From Microbulbifer sp. THAF38 (GTDB lineage Bacteria > Pseudomonadota > Gammaproteobacteria > Pseudomonadales > Cellvibrionaceae), in NCBI RefSeq assembly GCF_009363535.1, contig NZ_CP045369.1:756501-820500 (forward strand): 64,000 bases of DNA. The letters run 5' to 3'. Position numbers and translations under genes: made by a program. Shown here in pieces: positions 9,968-19,528 of this stretch (positions within the stretch are counted from its first letter, which is position 1; every line of letters starts with the position of its first letter). The notes under the pieces were generated by a model that was given only the letters and a program-made list of their open reading frames with translations, searched no databases and was not told the DNA's origin.

Positions 9968-10484
9968 GATGTCCCATTACCTCCAGGAATCAAATGGTCA
10001 CAAGCCAAAAGGTGCTTGCGAAATTTCCAAGTGTTTTTGGAAATAGCTGATCAATATTTAATCAACGCTGGCTATATTACTGGCGATTTAGGCGGAGGCA
10101 ACTTTTTCTTATTTCGCGACAAATGGCCCTGAAAAACAGCAGGTTATTGCTTGAGGAGAAAACTGATAAACCCAGAATGATTCAAAAGTAAGGTTTTTAT
10201 TTTTTATTAATTCTTATTTAAAGGTTAAAAATTTATTTTAATTTCTATAGCTGGAAAGTCATTTTTAGAGGGGAAATTGTACTGACAGCGATGTCATCCT
10301 ACGGCTACCAGATATACACTCGGACCGGTTTTCTAATCAGTACTCAAAAAGTAAAAAATTTCCCTGAAACTTTTTGTGACCATTCCGCCAAAATGGTCTG
10401 ATTCGCTGAAAATGAGGGTGTTCAGGCGATAAAACTGCATCGTCATTTATCTTTAGGTGAAAAAAATAGAGAAAAACTGAGCCC
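9968..10484. other. Intergenic region, nothing recognised
   Basis: About 520 AT-rich bases upstream of the 3D-domain gene and downstream of the TPR gene. It must hold the promoter of the former. A small palindrome TGACA-gcga-TGTCA is present at 10283-10296. No RNA gene or coding frame could be supported. Confidence 0.5.
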
Positions 10485-11237
10485 TTAAAGGGTGGTTTCC
10501 CGGTTTTGCTGCACCGGTTCTACCTGATGGCGGAGTGCGGCCAAATAGTCACTATCCTCCTCCAAATCGGGTAACTTGTACTGCAAATCCAGTTGCACCG
10601 CTTTCTCCAGCCAGTGAATGGCCTCTTCAAGGTTGCCCTGCCACTCGCAAACCTGCCCGAGGTTGAAATAAGTAATAGAGAGGTTGTGCCACTCCTCCTG
10701 ATTGAGGAGGCCTTCCAGGGCACTTTTATACAGAAGGTATGCGGTACTAAGCAGGTATTCGCGCTGTGTGGTCAACTCTTCGCTGGCTGCCTGACGGTGA
10801 TAGGTGTGTGCCAGTGCCGAGCGCACCCTGGCGCTGGAGTGGGGCAATTGCGCTCCGGAATCCAGGTAGCGCAAAACTGATTGAAACTGTGCTCGCGCCA
10901 GTGGATAGAGGTCTGGCCTCGATTTAGCCCCCAGTGCATTTAGCACTATGCCGTAGCGATAGCGCAGAGTGTGCTGTTGGGAAGGGTAGTCACCAAGGGC
11001 GGAAATCGCTTTTTCATAGAGAGGCAGTGCGTCGCCAAAATTACCTTGGCGAGCTAGCGATTCGGCCTCATTGACCCAGCCAATCGCGCCCAGAGTGTCT
11101 CCACCGTGAGATTTGGTGCTGTGGGGTTGGGCGTTGTTGGGGAGTACGTCTGAAATGATAGATATAGCCGCGAGAAGTGCGGTCAGGCAGAAGAGTGCGT
11201 AAAACAGGATGTATAAATGGGGCAGTGGTTTATGCAT
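10485..11237 (-). CDS. Membrane-anchored TPR-repeat protein
   Basis: A 250-residue protein with one N-terminal membrane segment (about 8-29) and a periplasmic or cytoplasmic region of tetratricopeptide-like helices: residues 52-80 (AESLARQGNFGDALPLYEKA pattern) and 192-222 (YFNLGQVCEWQGNLEEAIHW pattern). TPR domains mediate protein contacts; the partner is unknown. No good ribosome binding site precedes the start. It lies about 70 bases downstream of the YdiJ-type gene on the same strand and may be cotranscribed with it. Confidence 0.75.
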   Translation of the reverse strand: MHKPLPHLYILFYALFCLTALLAAISIISDVLPNNAQPHSTKSHGGDTLGAIGWVNEAESLARQGNFGDALPLYEKAISALGDYPSQQHTLRYRYGIVLNALGAKSRPDLYPLARAQFQSVLRYLDSGAQLPHSSARVRSALAHTYHRQAASEELTTQREYLLSTAYLLYKSALEGLLNQEEWHNLSITYFNLGQVCEWQGNLEEAIHWLEKAVQLDLQYKLPDLEEDSDYLAALRHQVEPVQQNRETTL

Positions 11238-11306
11238 AGGGATTTTCGCGCTTGGCCCGGTGACGGTTGGGGGCCACAGTTGTGGTCCCCATACGTCAGT
11301 AAATCC

Positions 11307-14300
11307 CTAGATGTCGAGTTGTGCCAGCAACCCTTGAAGAGGATGGCGCAAAGTAACACCTGCAAAGCGGCTGGCCTGGCAACGACAGGAGTAACCGGTG
11401 GCGAGCTGGTTGTGTTTTCCGCCATTGAGCTTGGGTGCCCAGGATTGCTGGAAAATCACCCGTGAGGTCTCCTTGTGCGCAGCCTCGTGGCCATAGGTCC
11501 CGGCCATACCACAGCAGCCAAGGTTCTCACCCTCTAGTTCCAGGCCCAGAGCCGAGAACACGGTTTGCCAGTCTTTCAGCGAAGCGGTGGCATTGGTTTG
11601 CTCGGTGCAGTGCGGCAACAGCTGGAAGCTTCCGGGCTTTATCCGCGCACGTTGCTGTTGTAGGTGCTCCTTCTGCTGGGCCAGCCATTCCTGTAACAAC
11701 TGCACTTTTGGGGCGCGCTCCCCTAGGAGTTTTTTGTACTCGGAACGGTAAGTGAGGGTCATAGAGGGATCGATTCCCACGAGGGGGATACCACTCTCCG
11801 CCAGGTTGTTGAGCATCTCGCTATTGCCTTCGGCAACCCGCTCGAACTGACGCAGGAATCCATGGACATGCAGGGGTTTGCCGTTGGCTCGATAGGGAGC
11901 GAGAATCGGCACAAAGTCCAATTGCTTGAGCAGGCGCAGGATGTCCGCCACCACCTCGGCATCAAAATAGCTGGTGAAGGCATCCTGCACGATGATGACC
12001 GCACGGCTGCGCTGAGAAGGCCCCAGAGTCTCCAGGCAGGCTTTCGTGGCGGTGGGGACTCCCAGTTCTTTCATACTGGCCTGCAGGCTTCTCTGCGAGA
12101 GCTGTGGGCTGTCCACCATGCCGAAAACACGCTTCATCAAAAAAGACACAGGTTTTAGCCTTAGCGGCCAGTTGTACAGCTGCGGCATTTTTGCCAGGTG
12201 CGGCATCATGAATTCCAGCCCGCCCACGGCGTAATCCTTAAGCGGACGCAAATAGCGGCTGTAATAAAGCTCCAGAAACTTGCTGCGAAATTCCGGCACA
12301 TCCACGCGAATGGGGCACTGCCCTACACAGGATTTACAGGCGAGGCAGCCCTGCATGGCTTCGTTAACTTCGTGATTGAAATCGTACTCCCCGCGGGTTT
12401 TTGCCAGGGTGTTTATAAAGCGCTTGGGCAGGCCGACAAAAAAGGAGCGCTCGCGGTATTTACGAGCGCTGGTCACCGCGTCTACATCGTGTTTGCTCAA
12501 AAGGCGCAGCCACTCCCGCATCAGCGAAGCGCGCCCCTTGGGGGAATGAATCCGGTTACGCGTGGCTTTATAGGAGGGGCACATGGCATCGTCTGGATTC
12601 CAGTTAAAACAGGCACCGTTGCCGTTGCAGTGCACGCCCTCGTCGTATCCCTCCCATACTTGCGCGGGAATCTGCCGGTCGTGCTCACCGCGTGTGCGCA
12701 CGGCATCAATTTTCAGCAGGCTGGCACTGTCGTTGGGTGTGGCAATTTTGCCGGGGTTTAGTTGGTTGCGCGGATCGAAAGCGGATTTAATGTTTTGCAG
12801 TTCGGGGTACAGCTCGCCAAAAAATTCCGGGGCATATTCTGAGCGAACGCCTTTGCCGTGTTCTCCCCACAGCAGTCCTTTATATTTTTGCGTCAGTGCC
12901 ACTACGCGATCGGTGATGGGGCGAATTTGTGCGGCCTGCTGGGGATCTTTCATATCGATTGCTGGGCGCACATGTAATACACCGGCATCCACATGTCCGA
13001 ACATACCGTAGTCGAGGCCGGCTTCATCCAGCACTGCGCGGAATTCGGCAATAAAGTCCGCCAGGTTTTCTGGAGGCACAGCGGTATCTTCGACAAAGGG
13101 TATCGGGCGCTTTTCCCCCTGGGCGTTACCCAATAAACCCACCGCGCGTTTACGCATGGCCCAGATGCGATTCACCTCGGCATGGCCGCGAGCGATGGAA
13201 TAGCCGAAGCTCTTGCCTGGCTGGCCGATGGCAGCCTCGACATGTGCAATAAATTGCTTCAGAGCTTTTTCCAGTTCCTCCTCGGTATCTGCAGCGTACT
13301 CCACCAGGTTGATACCCTTGACCGGGCGATCCTCAGCGGGGAAAAACTCGCTGACGCTGTGCCAGACGATATCTTCCATAGCCAGCTGCAGCACCTTGCT
13401 GTCCACCGTTTCGATCGACATGGGGCCTGCGCCCATCAGATCCTTGGCATCGCGCAGCGCTTCCTGGAAGTGGTCGTATTTTAAATTGACCAATGCCACG
13501 CACTTGGGGATGGGAAGCAGGTTGAGCTTGGCTTCAGCAATAAATCCGAGAGTGCCTTCGGAACCGCACAGTACACTGTTGAGATTAAAGCGATCACCTT
13601 CACGGATATGGGCCAGGTCGTAGCCAGTGAGACAGCGATTGAGCTTGGGAAATTTCTGTTCGATGAGTTCGGCTTTTTCCCGGGCAATCTTGTCACAGGT
13701 TTTATGCACTTTTGCGGCGCGGCTATCTTTTCCACAGATTTCCTGTAGCTGGATTTCCCCTATGGCGGAGGAGTGCCAAAGCTCCCCACCCATCAGCACC
13801 GTGTGCAGTTCCAAGACATGATCGCGGGTCTTGCCGTATACGCAGGAGCCCTGACCGGAGGCATCCGTATTGATCATGCCACCGATGGTGGCGCGGTTGC
13901 TGGTAGAGAGTTCCGGCGCAAAAAATAGGCCGTGGGGTTTCAGTGCGGCATTAAGCTGGTCTTTGACAACGCCGGCCTGTACGCGCACCCAGCGCTCTTC
14001 CACATTGATCTCGAGGATCTGGTTCATATGGCGGGAGATGTCCACCACCAGGCCATCGGTAAGTGATTGCCCGTTGGTGCCGGTACCGCCACCTCTCGGT
14101 GAGAGCACCACAGAGTGAAACTCCTCCCGTTCAGCCAGTTCCGCCAATAGTTGTAGATCGCGGGTATTGCGCGGATACACCACTGCCTGGGGCAAAACCT
14201 GGTAAATAGAGTTGTCGGTCGCCAAAACGGTGCGGCTGGCGTAACTGGGTGTGGTGTCGCCGCGGAAACCCGCGTCAGTCAGCTCTTGCAAAAACTGCAA

Positions 14301-14345
14301 ATAGAGCGCCTGAACCTCGTCGACTTCGCGCAATGCTGGAATCAT
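11307..14345 (-). CDS. ydiJ: YdiJ-type FAD/Fe-S dehydrogenase, probable D-2-hydroxyglutarate dehydrogenase
   Basis: A 1012-residue fusion flavoprotein, close to the 1018 residues of E. coli YdiJ, for which D-2-hydroxyglutarate oxidation has been reported. An N-terminal PCMH FAD-binding domain (about 45-280, with SPRGGGTGTNGQ) is followed by an FAD-oxidase C domain (about 290-545, HVDAGVLHVRP). A ferredoxin-like cluster site CKSCVGQCPI lies near residue 685, and a C-terminal cysteine-rich (CCG-type) domain carries LGCCGMAG near 945. Substrate assignment follows the homologue; D-lactate or related hydroxyacids remain possible. The start lacks a clear ribosome binding site. Divergent from the photolyase operon. 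Confidence 0.9.
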   Translation of the reverse strand: MIPALREVDEVQALYLQFLQELTDAGFRGDTTPSYASRTVLATDNSIYQVLPQAVVYPRNTRDLQLLAELAEREEFHSVVLSPRGGGTGTNGQSLTDGLVVDISRHMNQILEINVEERWVRVQAGVVKDQLNAALKPHGLFFAPELSTSNRATIGGMINTDASGQGSCVYGKTRDHVLELHTVLMGGELWHSSAIGEIQLQEICGKDSRAAKVHKTCDKIAREKAELIEQKFPKLNRCLTGYDLAHIREGDRFNLNSVLCGSEGTLGFIAEAKLNLLPIPKCVALVNLKYDHFQEALRDAKDLMGAGPMSIETVDSKVLQLAMEDIVWHSVSEFFPAEDRPVKGINLVEYAADTEEELEKALKQFIAHVEAAIGQPGKSFGYSIARGHAEVNRIWAMRKRAVGLLGNAQGEKRPIPFVEDTAVPPENLADFIAEFRAVLDEAGLDYGMFGHVDAGVLHVRPAIDMKDPQQAAQIRPITDRVVALTQKYKGLLWGEHGKGVRSEYAPEFFGELYPELQNIKSAFDPRNQLNPGKIATPNDSASLLKIDAVRTRGEHDRQIPAQVWEGYDEGVHCNGNGACFNWNPDDAMCPSYKATRNRIHSPKGRASLMREWLRLLSKHDVDAVTSARKYRERSFFVGLPKRFINTLAKTRGEYDFNHEVNEAMQGCLACKSCVGQCPIRVDVPEFRSKFLELYYSRYLRPLKDYAVGGLEFMMPHLAKMPQLYNWPLRLKPVSFLMKRVFGMVDSPQLSQRSLQASMKELGVPTATKACLETLGPSQRSRAVIIVQDAFTSYFDAEVVADILRLLKQLDFVPILAPYRANGKPLHVHGFLRQFERVAEGNSEMLNNLAESGIPLVGIDPSMTLTYRSEYKKLLGERAPKVQLLQEWLAQQKEHLQQQRARIKPGSFQLLPHCTEQTNATASLKDWQTVFSALGLELEGENLGCCGMAGTYGHEAAHKETSRVIFQQSWAPKLNGGKHNQLATGYSCRCQASRFAGVTLRHPLQGLLAQLDI

Positions 14346-14507
14346 GAGCTAATCCGTACTTTCGGGGAGGAAAAGGCCGCAAATTGCCGGGGTAGCTGGT
14401 GAGATAAAGAATCGCAGCCCTGCCGCGCGGTAAAAATGCGGCCCTGCATTGTAGCCGTGGTGTGTATGTGCGCAAGCAGCCAATGGGACTTGATTGTAAT
14501 CCAAAAG

Positions 14508-14553
14508 TTGTACAAGCAGCCCTCTTGTATAACTAATCGGGAGAGGCTATAAA
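14508..14553 (+). promoter_or_regulatory. Promoter and TTGTACAA sites of the photolyase operon
   Basis: A perfect 8-bp palindrome TTGTACAA (14508-14515) lies just upstream of a sigma70-like promoter: -35 TTGTAT (14525-14530), 17-base spacer, -10 TATAAA (14548-14553). The -35 box repeats the TTGTA half-site and another TACAA follows at 14561-14565. Spaced half-sites overlapping a promoter suit a MerR-family autoregulator such as the one encoded in this operon (inference). Confidence 0.55.
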
Positions 14554-14587
14554 AAAGGAATACAAACTGACACTGTGCAGCGCAACT

Positions 14588-15550
14588 ATGCATATCCAGC
14601 TTTTACCTCAGAAAATCCCAGTTGGTATCAGCCGCTGTGCTGTGGGCGATCCCGTGCGTTACAACGGCAGCCACAAGCACAGTAAAGTCTGCACACAACT
14701 GCTGGGCAATTGTTTCGAGTTACAGGCTTACTGCCCGGAGGTTGCCATTGGCATGGGAGTGCCGAGACCGCCTATTCACCTGATTGTGAGTGATCGCCTG
14801 CGTGCGGTTGGCCGGGAAGACCCCAGCCTGGATGTTACTCAGGCCCTGGAAGACTATGCGGACCAGCTTGTGCCCGAGGTGGAAAATCTGCGTGGCTTTA
14901 TTCTGATGCAGAAATCCCCCAGCTGCGGTGTTCGCACGACACCGCATTACAAGGAGGATGGCACTGGGGTGTTGGCTCATGAGTCCGGCTTATTCGCTGC
15001 GCGCCTGCGTCGGCATTTTCCACATTTGCCTATGGAAGAGGTGGGGCGACTGAATGCCAGTGATTTACGCGAGAATTTTCTTACCCGTGTTTTTGCCTAC
15101 GATGCCTGGTATCGCTATGTAGCCACCGACCTGCGGCCAGCCAGGGTGATTGAGTTTTACACCGCGTATAAGTATTTGCTGTTGGCCCACAGCCAGCCAC
15201 TGACTCGAGCCTTGGGTCAGTTTGTCTCTAATTCGCGGGCGATGCCGGTGGAAGCATTTGCTTATGAAGTGCGGGGCAAGATTATGGAAATTCTCGGCCA
15301 TCTGGCCAGCCGTAAAGACCGCACCAATGCCCTGATGCACAGCCAGGGTCACTTGAAAGGTTACTTGAACAAGGAAGAGCGTAATGAGTTGGCTCTTCTG
15401 ATCGACGATTATCGCCGGGGCAACAAGCCGTTATCGGCGGTACTCACGATGTTGCGCCATTATTTGCCGCGCAGTCCCCACCAGTTTATCCACAGTCAGG
15501 TACTGCTCGCTGCCGAGCCTGCGGAGTTGGGGTTGTGTGATTTTCGCTGA
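14588..15550 (+). CDS. DUF523-DUF1722 (YbgA-type) fusion protein
   Basis: A 320-residue cytoplasmic protein with two domains. Residues 8-155 are DUF523 (SRCAVGDPVRYNGSHK at the start and SPSCGV near residue 110, conserved cysteines). Residues about 190-310 are DUF1722, with the hallmark HSQGHLKGYLNKEER. The biochemical role is not established. The gene starts an operon with a MerR regulator and photolyase, and in pseudomonads similar DUF523/DUF1722 genes are found in light-regulated photolyase clusters, so a role in light or UV response is a reasonable inference. A well-spaced promoter lies upstream. Confidence 0.88.
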   Translation: MHIQLLPQKIPVGISRCAVGDPVRYNGSHKHSKVCTQLLGNCFELQAYCPEVAIGMGVPRPPIHLIVSDRLRAVGREDPSLDVTQALEDYADQLVPEVENLRGFILMQKSPSCGVRTTPHYKEDGTGVLAHESGLFAARLRRHFPHLPMEEVGRLNASDLRENFLTRVFAYDAWYRYVATDLRPARVIEFYTAYKYLLLAHSQPLTRALGQFVSNSRAMPVEAFAYEVRGKIMEILGHLASRKDRTNALMHSQGHLKGYLNKEERNELALLIDDYRRGNKPLSAVLTMLRHYLPRSPHQFIHSQVLLAAEPAELGLCDFR

Positions 15551-15558
15551 GCCTAGCC

Positions 15559-16494
15559 ATGGTTGAAATTGAATCCCCCACTAAAGCCCACCTGCCGATT
15601 CGCGAGGTGGCGCGTCGCACCGGCGTTCATCCCGTCACCCTGCGGGCTTGGGAGCGTCGTTACGGCCTGTTAACGCCAGCCAGAACCGGTAAGGGACACC
15701 GACTCTACAGTGAAGAGGAAATAAGGCGTATCGAAGAGGTGCTCGCCTGCCTAGCCCGCGGTGTGGCTATCGGACGGGTACGGGAGCTGTTGGAGCGTGG
15801 ACCGGCTTCTCTTGTGGCCACAGAGCAAGCAGAAAATACGGCTGGCAGCTGGCGCGAAATAATTGATGAGGCTTATGATTTGTCGCAGGACTTTGCCGAC
15901 TTAAAGCTGCGCCAGCGCCTGGATCAGTGGATTGCTGCCTTCCCACCAGCGCTGCTACTCGATCACTGGCTAAAGCCCCTGCATGCCAAACTGGCCAGGC
16001 AGCGACAATCAGAGCCTGCTCAACATTTTTTCTGGCAGCTTTTCTATGAGCAGCTGTTATTAGCTAATGGTATAGCGCGTAAAAATCTTGGCAAAGACCG
16101 GGTAACTTGTGAGAAGCGAGTATTGTTGCTGGATTTTCCCGGCAATGATCAGCGGGCCTTTATACAATTATTTTGCGCGACACTTTTGGCTGCTGGTTGT
16201 GATGTGGTAGTTCTGGATTATCGCGCTGCCCTGCTGGAGTTGGAGAGTACTGTGAAAAAGCTCAATGTGGATGCAGTGCTCTGCTATAGCCATCGGGCAC
16301 TTTCGAAAGCTTTTCTTCACAAAGAATTACCTAGTTCAATACAAATTCTTCAAACACCTCTTTGGTTGCTGGGGGATTTTGTCGAAATGCAGTCTGCTGA
16401 GTTGGGTAGGCTAAAGAAGCTTCCGATTATCTCGATGTTATCTGGTGATACAGACGGTGTGATGCGGCAATTGCGGGAGCAGCTGAAACGATGA
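15559..16494 (+). CDS. MerR-family regulator with degenerate B12-binding-like domain (LitR/PplR-like)
   Basis: A 311-residue regulator. The MerR helix-turn-helix is at 15-36 (REVARRTGV..TLRAWERRYG) with the wing GHRLYSEEEI at 46-55. The C-terminal part (about 95-300) follows the helical-bundle plus Rossmann layout of CarH/LitR cobalamin photoreceptors. However, the usual Glu-His pair of the helical cap and the His-containing DxHxxG-type motif are not visible; the matching stretch reads LLDFPGNDQRAF. It starts 8 bases after the upstream gene and overlaps phrB by four bases (ATGA), so all three are one operon. Probably a light-responsive repressor by context, with an altered or different cofactor. 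Confidence 0.8.
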   Translation: MVEIESPTKAHLPIREVARRTGVHPVTLRAWERRYGLLTPARTGKGHRLYSEEEIRRIEEVLACLARGVAIGRVRELLERGPASLVATEQAENTAGSWREIIDEAYDLSQDFADLKLRQRLDQWIAAFPPALLLDHWLKPLHAKLARQRQSEPAQHFFWQLFYEQLLLANGIARKNLGKDRVTCEKRVLLLDFPGNDQRAFIQLFCATLLAAGCDVVVLDYRAALLELESTVKKLNVDAVLCYSHRALSKAFLHKELPSSIQILQTPLWLLGDFVEMQSAELGRLKKLPIISMLSGDTDGVMRQLREQLKR

Positions 16495-17969
16495 GTGGAA
16501 AAAAGTCTCTGCAGCGAGGCCTGGTTTGGTTGCGCAACGATTTGCGCATTCATGATAATTCGGCGTTGTACCACGCTAGTACCCGATGTGACCAATTGGC
16601 CGCGGTTTTTATTGCCTGTCCGGATACCTGGAAAAGCCATGATGAAGGGGATGCACTGGTCTCATTTCGGATGGCTTGCCTACAAGAATTACAAGAACAG
16701 TTGCGACTTCGCAATATCCCTTTGTACTACCTCGAAGTCTCTAAATTTTCCCAGGTACCTCATGCGCTACAGCAAATTACCGAGCGCCTGAAAGCGGAGG
16801 CTCTGTTTGCCAATGCTGAGTATCCATTGAATGAACAACGCCGGGACAAAGCAGTACGGGGAAAACTGCAGGAAAGCGGCGTTCAAGTGGAATACTACAG
16901 TGATCGAACGCTGTTGCCACCGGGGGCGGTTAGAACAGCCAGTGGTGACCCCTACAAAGTGTTTACGCCCTTTAAGCGTGCGCTGATCCAGCTGTGTGCC
17001 GAGAGCGAAGTTAAACCCCTACCTATGCCCAAGAAAATGCCTTCTACGGATAAGGGAGAACACTGGCCTAAATGGTTGGGGTTGGAAGTGGAGGGAAACG
17101 GCAAGCTTACGCAGAAAATCCCCTCCCAATTACCGCAGTATTCGTTGGATATTGATGGATCGGGTAGAGTGAAGGGTTGGGAGAGTGGGGAGAAGGCAGC
17201 GCAGAAACATTTGAAAGCTTTTGCTGAAATTATCGATAAATACCAGGCAGAGAGAGACTTCCCTGCGAAGGATAGTACTTCTCACCTTTCTCCCTATTTA
17301 AACTGCGGGGCTATTTCCATTCGCCAATGTGTTCATATGGCCCTCAACCTAAATAAAGGGCTTTGGCAGGGAGGGAATGAAGGAATTGCCTGCTGGATTA
17401 GTGAACTCGTCTGGCGGGAGTTTTATACGCATTTGCTTGCGGATTTTCCTCGCCTAAGTATGGGCAAACCATTCAAAGAGGAAACAGAACAGGTTCCATG
17501 GTGCTACGACAAGGATTTGTTTTCCCGCTGGACTCGTGGTGAAACCGGGGTACCTATCGTCGATGCTGCTATGCGCCAGCTAAATGAAACCGCATGGATG
17601 CATAACCGGTTACGTATGATTGTCGCCTCGTTTTTGAGCAAAAATATGCTGATTGATTGGCGTTGGGGTGAGCGCTATTTTATGCAAAATTTAATTGATG
17701 GTGACTTTGCCTCTAACAATGGCGGTTGGCAGTGGACTGCCTCCACCGGCACTGATGCGGCGCCCTATTTCCGTGTATTCAACCCCTATAGTCAATCGCA
17801 AAAATTCGATCCTAATGGAGATTTCATTCGTCGATATGTGCCGGAGCTTGCCTCATTGAGTAATAAGGAAATTCATGAGCCACCCAAGGTTGAGGGATAT
17901 CCCCAGGTGATTTGTGATGTGGGGGCCGGGCGTAAGCGGGCGATAGAGGTTTTCGCCAATCTCAAGTAG
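16491..17969 (+). CDS. phrB: Deoxyribodipyrimidine photolyase
   Basis: A 492-residue DNA photolyase that repairs cyclobutane pyrimidine dimers using blue light, FADH- and an antenna chromophore. The N-terminal alpha/beta antenna domain begins GLVWLRNDLRIHDN (about 10-23). The C-terminal helical FAD domain contains the class I signature: ELVWREFY, RMIVASFLSKN, DWRWGERYF and NGGWQWTASTGTD with the electron-transfer tryptophans. Length suits class I enzymes. The ATG overlaps the stop of the MerR gene, implying translational coupling and shared control by that regulator. Confidence 0.96.
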   Translation: MSGKKSLQRGLVWLRNDLRIHDNSALYHASTRCDQLAAVFIACPDTWKSHDEGDALVSFRMACLQELQEQLRLRNIPLYYLEVSKFSQVPHALQQITERLKAEALFANAEYPLNEQRRDKAVRGKLQESGVQVEYYSDRTLLPPGAVRTASGDPYKVFTPFKRALIQLCAESEVKPLPMPKKMPSTDKGEHWPKWLGLEVEGNGKLTQKIPSQLPQYSLDIDGSGRVKGWESGEKAAQKHLKAFAEIIDKYQAERDFPAKDSTSHLSPYLNCGAISIRQCVHMALNLNKGLWQGGNEGIACWISELVWREFYTHLLADFPRLSMGKPFKEETEQVPWCYDKDLFSRWTRGETGVPIVDAAMRQLNETAWMHNRLRMIVASFLSKNMLIDWRWGERYFMQNLIDGDFASNNGGWQWTASTGTDAAPYFRVFNPYSQSQKFDPNGDFIRRYVPELASLSNKEIHEPPKVEGYPQVICDVGAGRKRAIEVFANLK

Positions 17970-18106
17970 ATCCGCGTTTATCCGAGTCTATAAAATTAGG
18001 GGTGTCTGCTTTCGGAATAAAGTGAGTCCTATTTAAGGAGTGCTTAGTAGTAGAGATACTCACTTATCGACCCTTAAAAGAAGAATGCGGCTGAAGTCCG
18101 GCGGCT

Positions 18107-18304
18107 TCAAAAAGTCTCATCCTCTCTGTAAACATTGACAGAGATGTTGGCGTTTAAGTCAGAATTAACCTGAAAAATGATGGGCCTACAGCACACCTGA
18201 CAATCTTCGGTGTACTCCTGGGGAAGCATAGTGGTATCGACCAGTGTACTGAAATATTCACCGCAATAGGGACACTGTATGGTTTCTTCAATGATTGGGT
18301 TCAC
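18107..18304 (-). CDS. CPXCG-motif zinc-ribbon protein
   Basis: A 65-residue protein with CPYC at 11-14 and CQVC at 35-38, a likely single zinc ribbon. It matches the CPXCG-motif cysteine-rich small protein family of proteobacteria, function unknown. It starts with GTG at 18304, with AAGG 5 nt upstream. It lies just downstream of the MscS gene on the same strand (about 60 bases from the channel's stop codon would be upstream of it), so in transcription order it stands after no other gene and precedes nothing before phrB, with which it converges. Confidence 0.8.
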   Translation of the reverse strand: MNPIIEETIQCPYCGEYFSTLVDTTMLPQEYTEDCQVCCRPIIFQVNSDLNANISVNVYREDETF

Positions 18305-18367
18305 TCTGACCTTAACTGCTCTATTTATTTAATATTGTAAGCTCTGGGAAAAATTTCGCTTTAAAGG

Positions 18368-19321
18368 CTATTCGAGCTTTAGAGGTTCCTTAAATGTAAG
18401 CGTTCGATAGGGAAAGGGAATTTCAATCCCGGCTTTATCGAGGGCCATTTTCACCGCCGTAACTACCTCTGCACGGGACTGACGAATTTGTAGAGGGGTT
18501 GAACCTGTCCACCAGCAGACTTCAATATCAATACTGCTTTCTCCAAAGGCTTTTGGAAATATCTCAATTGGGTCTTCACTGCGCACTGTTTGGCAGGAGG
18601 CCACCGCTGACTCAATAACGGCAACAGCATTTGGTATTTTTTCCTGGTAGGCCACGCCCACCATAATCGTTGCTCTGCGTTTCACCCGGTTAGTGATGAC
18701 TTCACAGGGATTTTTAAACAAAAAGAGGTTGGGCACTACTACCAACTCACCGGTAACTTTGCGGATATTGGTATTGCGTACCTCAACCACCTCTACTCGC
18801 CCGCATATATCTTGACATTCAATAAAATCTCCTTCTTCAATGGGGAAGCGCCAGAGTATTAATATCCCTGCGAAGAAGTTTTCGAAAATATCTTTAAATG
18901 CCAATCCAATGGCGACAGAGAGTAGACCCACCGCCCCCAGTGCTTTTGTAGGGGTAAGACCAGGGAAAAGCACCATAGCGGCAAGAAGCAGACCCACCAG
19001 CCAGGTAGCGCTGGTAAGCAGGCGGACAAATAGGTTTTTTAAGGATATTCTAGAGGTAGTATGGCGAAATAGCCGCCCGCCGAAGTGTCGAACAATACGT
19101 GCTACGCCCCAAGTGAGCAGCAGCATGATTATGCTGGCGATAATGTAGGGAGTATGCCCTATAAAATTTCCGCCGATACGATCAATAGAGGAAATCACAG
19201 TCTCTGTGGCCACAGAGAAAGACTCTGGAATAACCCTATCAATAAATGATTCCTGTGTCTCTTGTTGCTGCGTACTGAGTGACTTAAGGAGCAAAGCTAG
19301 ATGGCTGAAAAGAGCGTTCAT
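18368..19321 (-). CDS. MscS-family mechanosensitive channel
   Basis: A 317-residue inner-membrane channel of the small-conductance MscS family, which releases solutes on hypo-osmotic shock. Three hydrophobic segments lie at about 58-78, 100-125 and 130-150; the pore-lining TM3 is rich in Gly/Ala (GAVGLLSVAIGLAFKD). The beta domain follows (GDFIECQDICGRVEVVEVRNTNIR) and the alpha/beta vestibule ends with IPFPYRTLTF, a very common C-terminal motif. It is downstream of a second, longer MscS-type gene on the same strand with about 200 bases between, so two paralogues sit in tandem. Confidence 0.92.
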   Translation of the reverse strand: MNALFSHLALLLKSLSTQQQETQESFIDRVIPESFSVATETVISSIDRIGGNFIGHTPYIIASIIMLLLTWGVARIVRHFGGRLFRHTTSRISLKNLFVRLLTSATWLVGLLLAAMVLFPGLTPTKALGAVGLLSVAIGLAFKDIFENFFAGILILWRFPIEEGDFIECQDICGRVEVVEVRNTNIRKVTGELVVVPNLFLFKNPCEVITNRVKRRATIMVGVAYQEKIPNAVAVIESAVASCQTVRSEDPIEIFPKAFGESSIDIEVCWWTGSTPLQIRQSRAEVVTAVKMALDKAGIEIPFPYRTLTFKEPLKLE

Positions 19322-19528
19322 TCTTATCCGGTGTTAATTTCCCTCAACCACACACTTGCGGGCTGTAGATAGATTGGAAAATACTTTTGTTCCATTGTAG
19401 AAGGATAATTTGTCTTTATCCTAGGTACTAAGTTCTAAGTAAATTCCATTGCCTGAACAGTATGGATAAGCACTCTTAGCGGAGAGGTCTATAAGTCACT
19501 TTTAATCTATTTATGAACAAGATTATTT

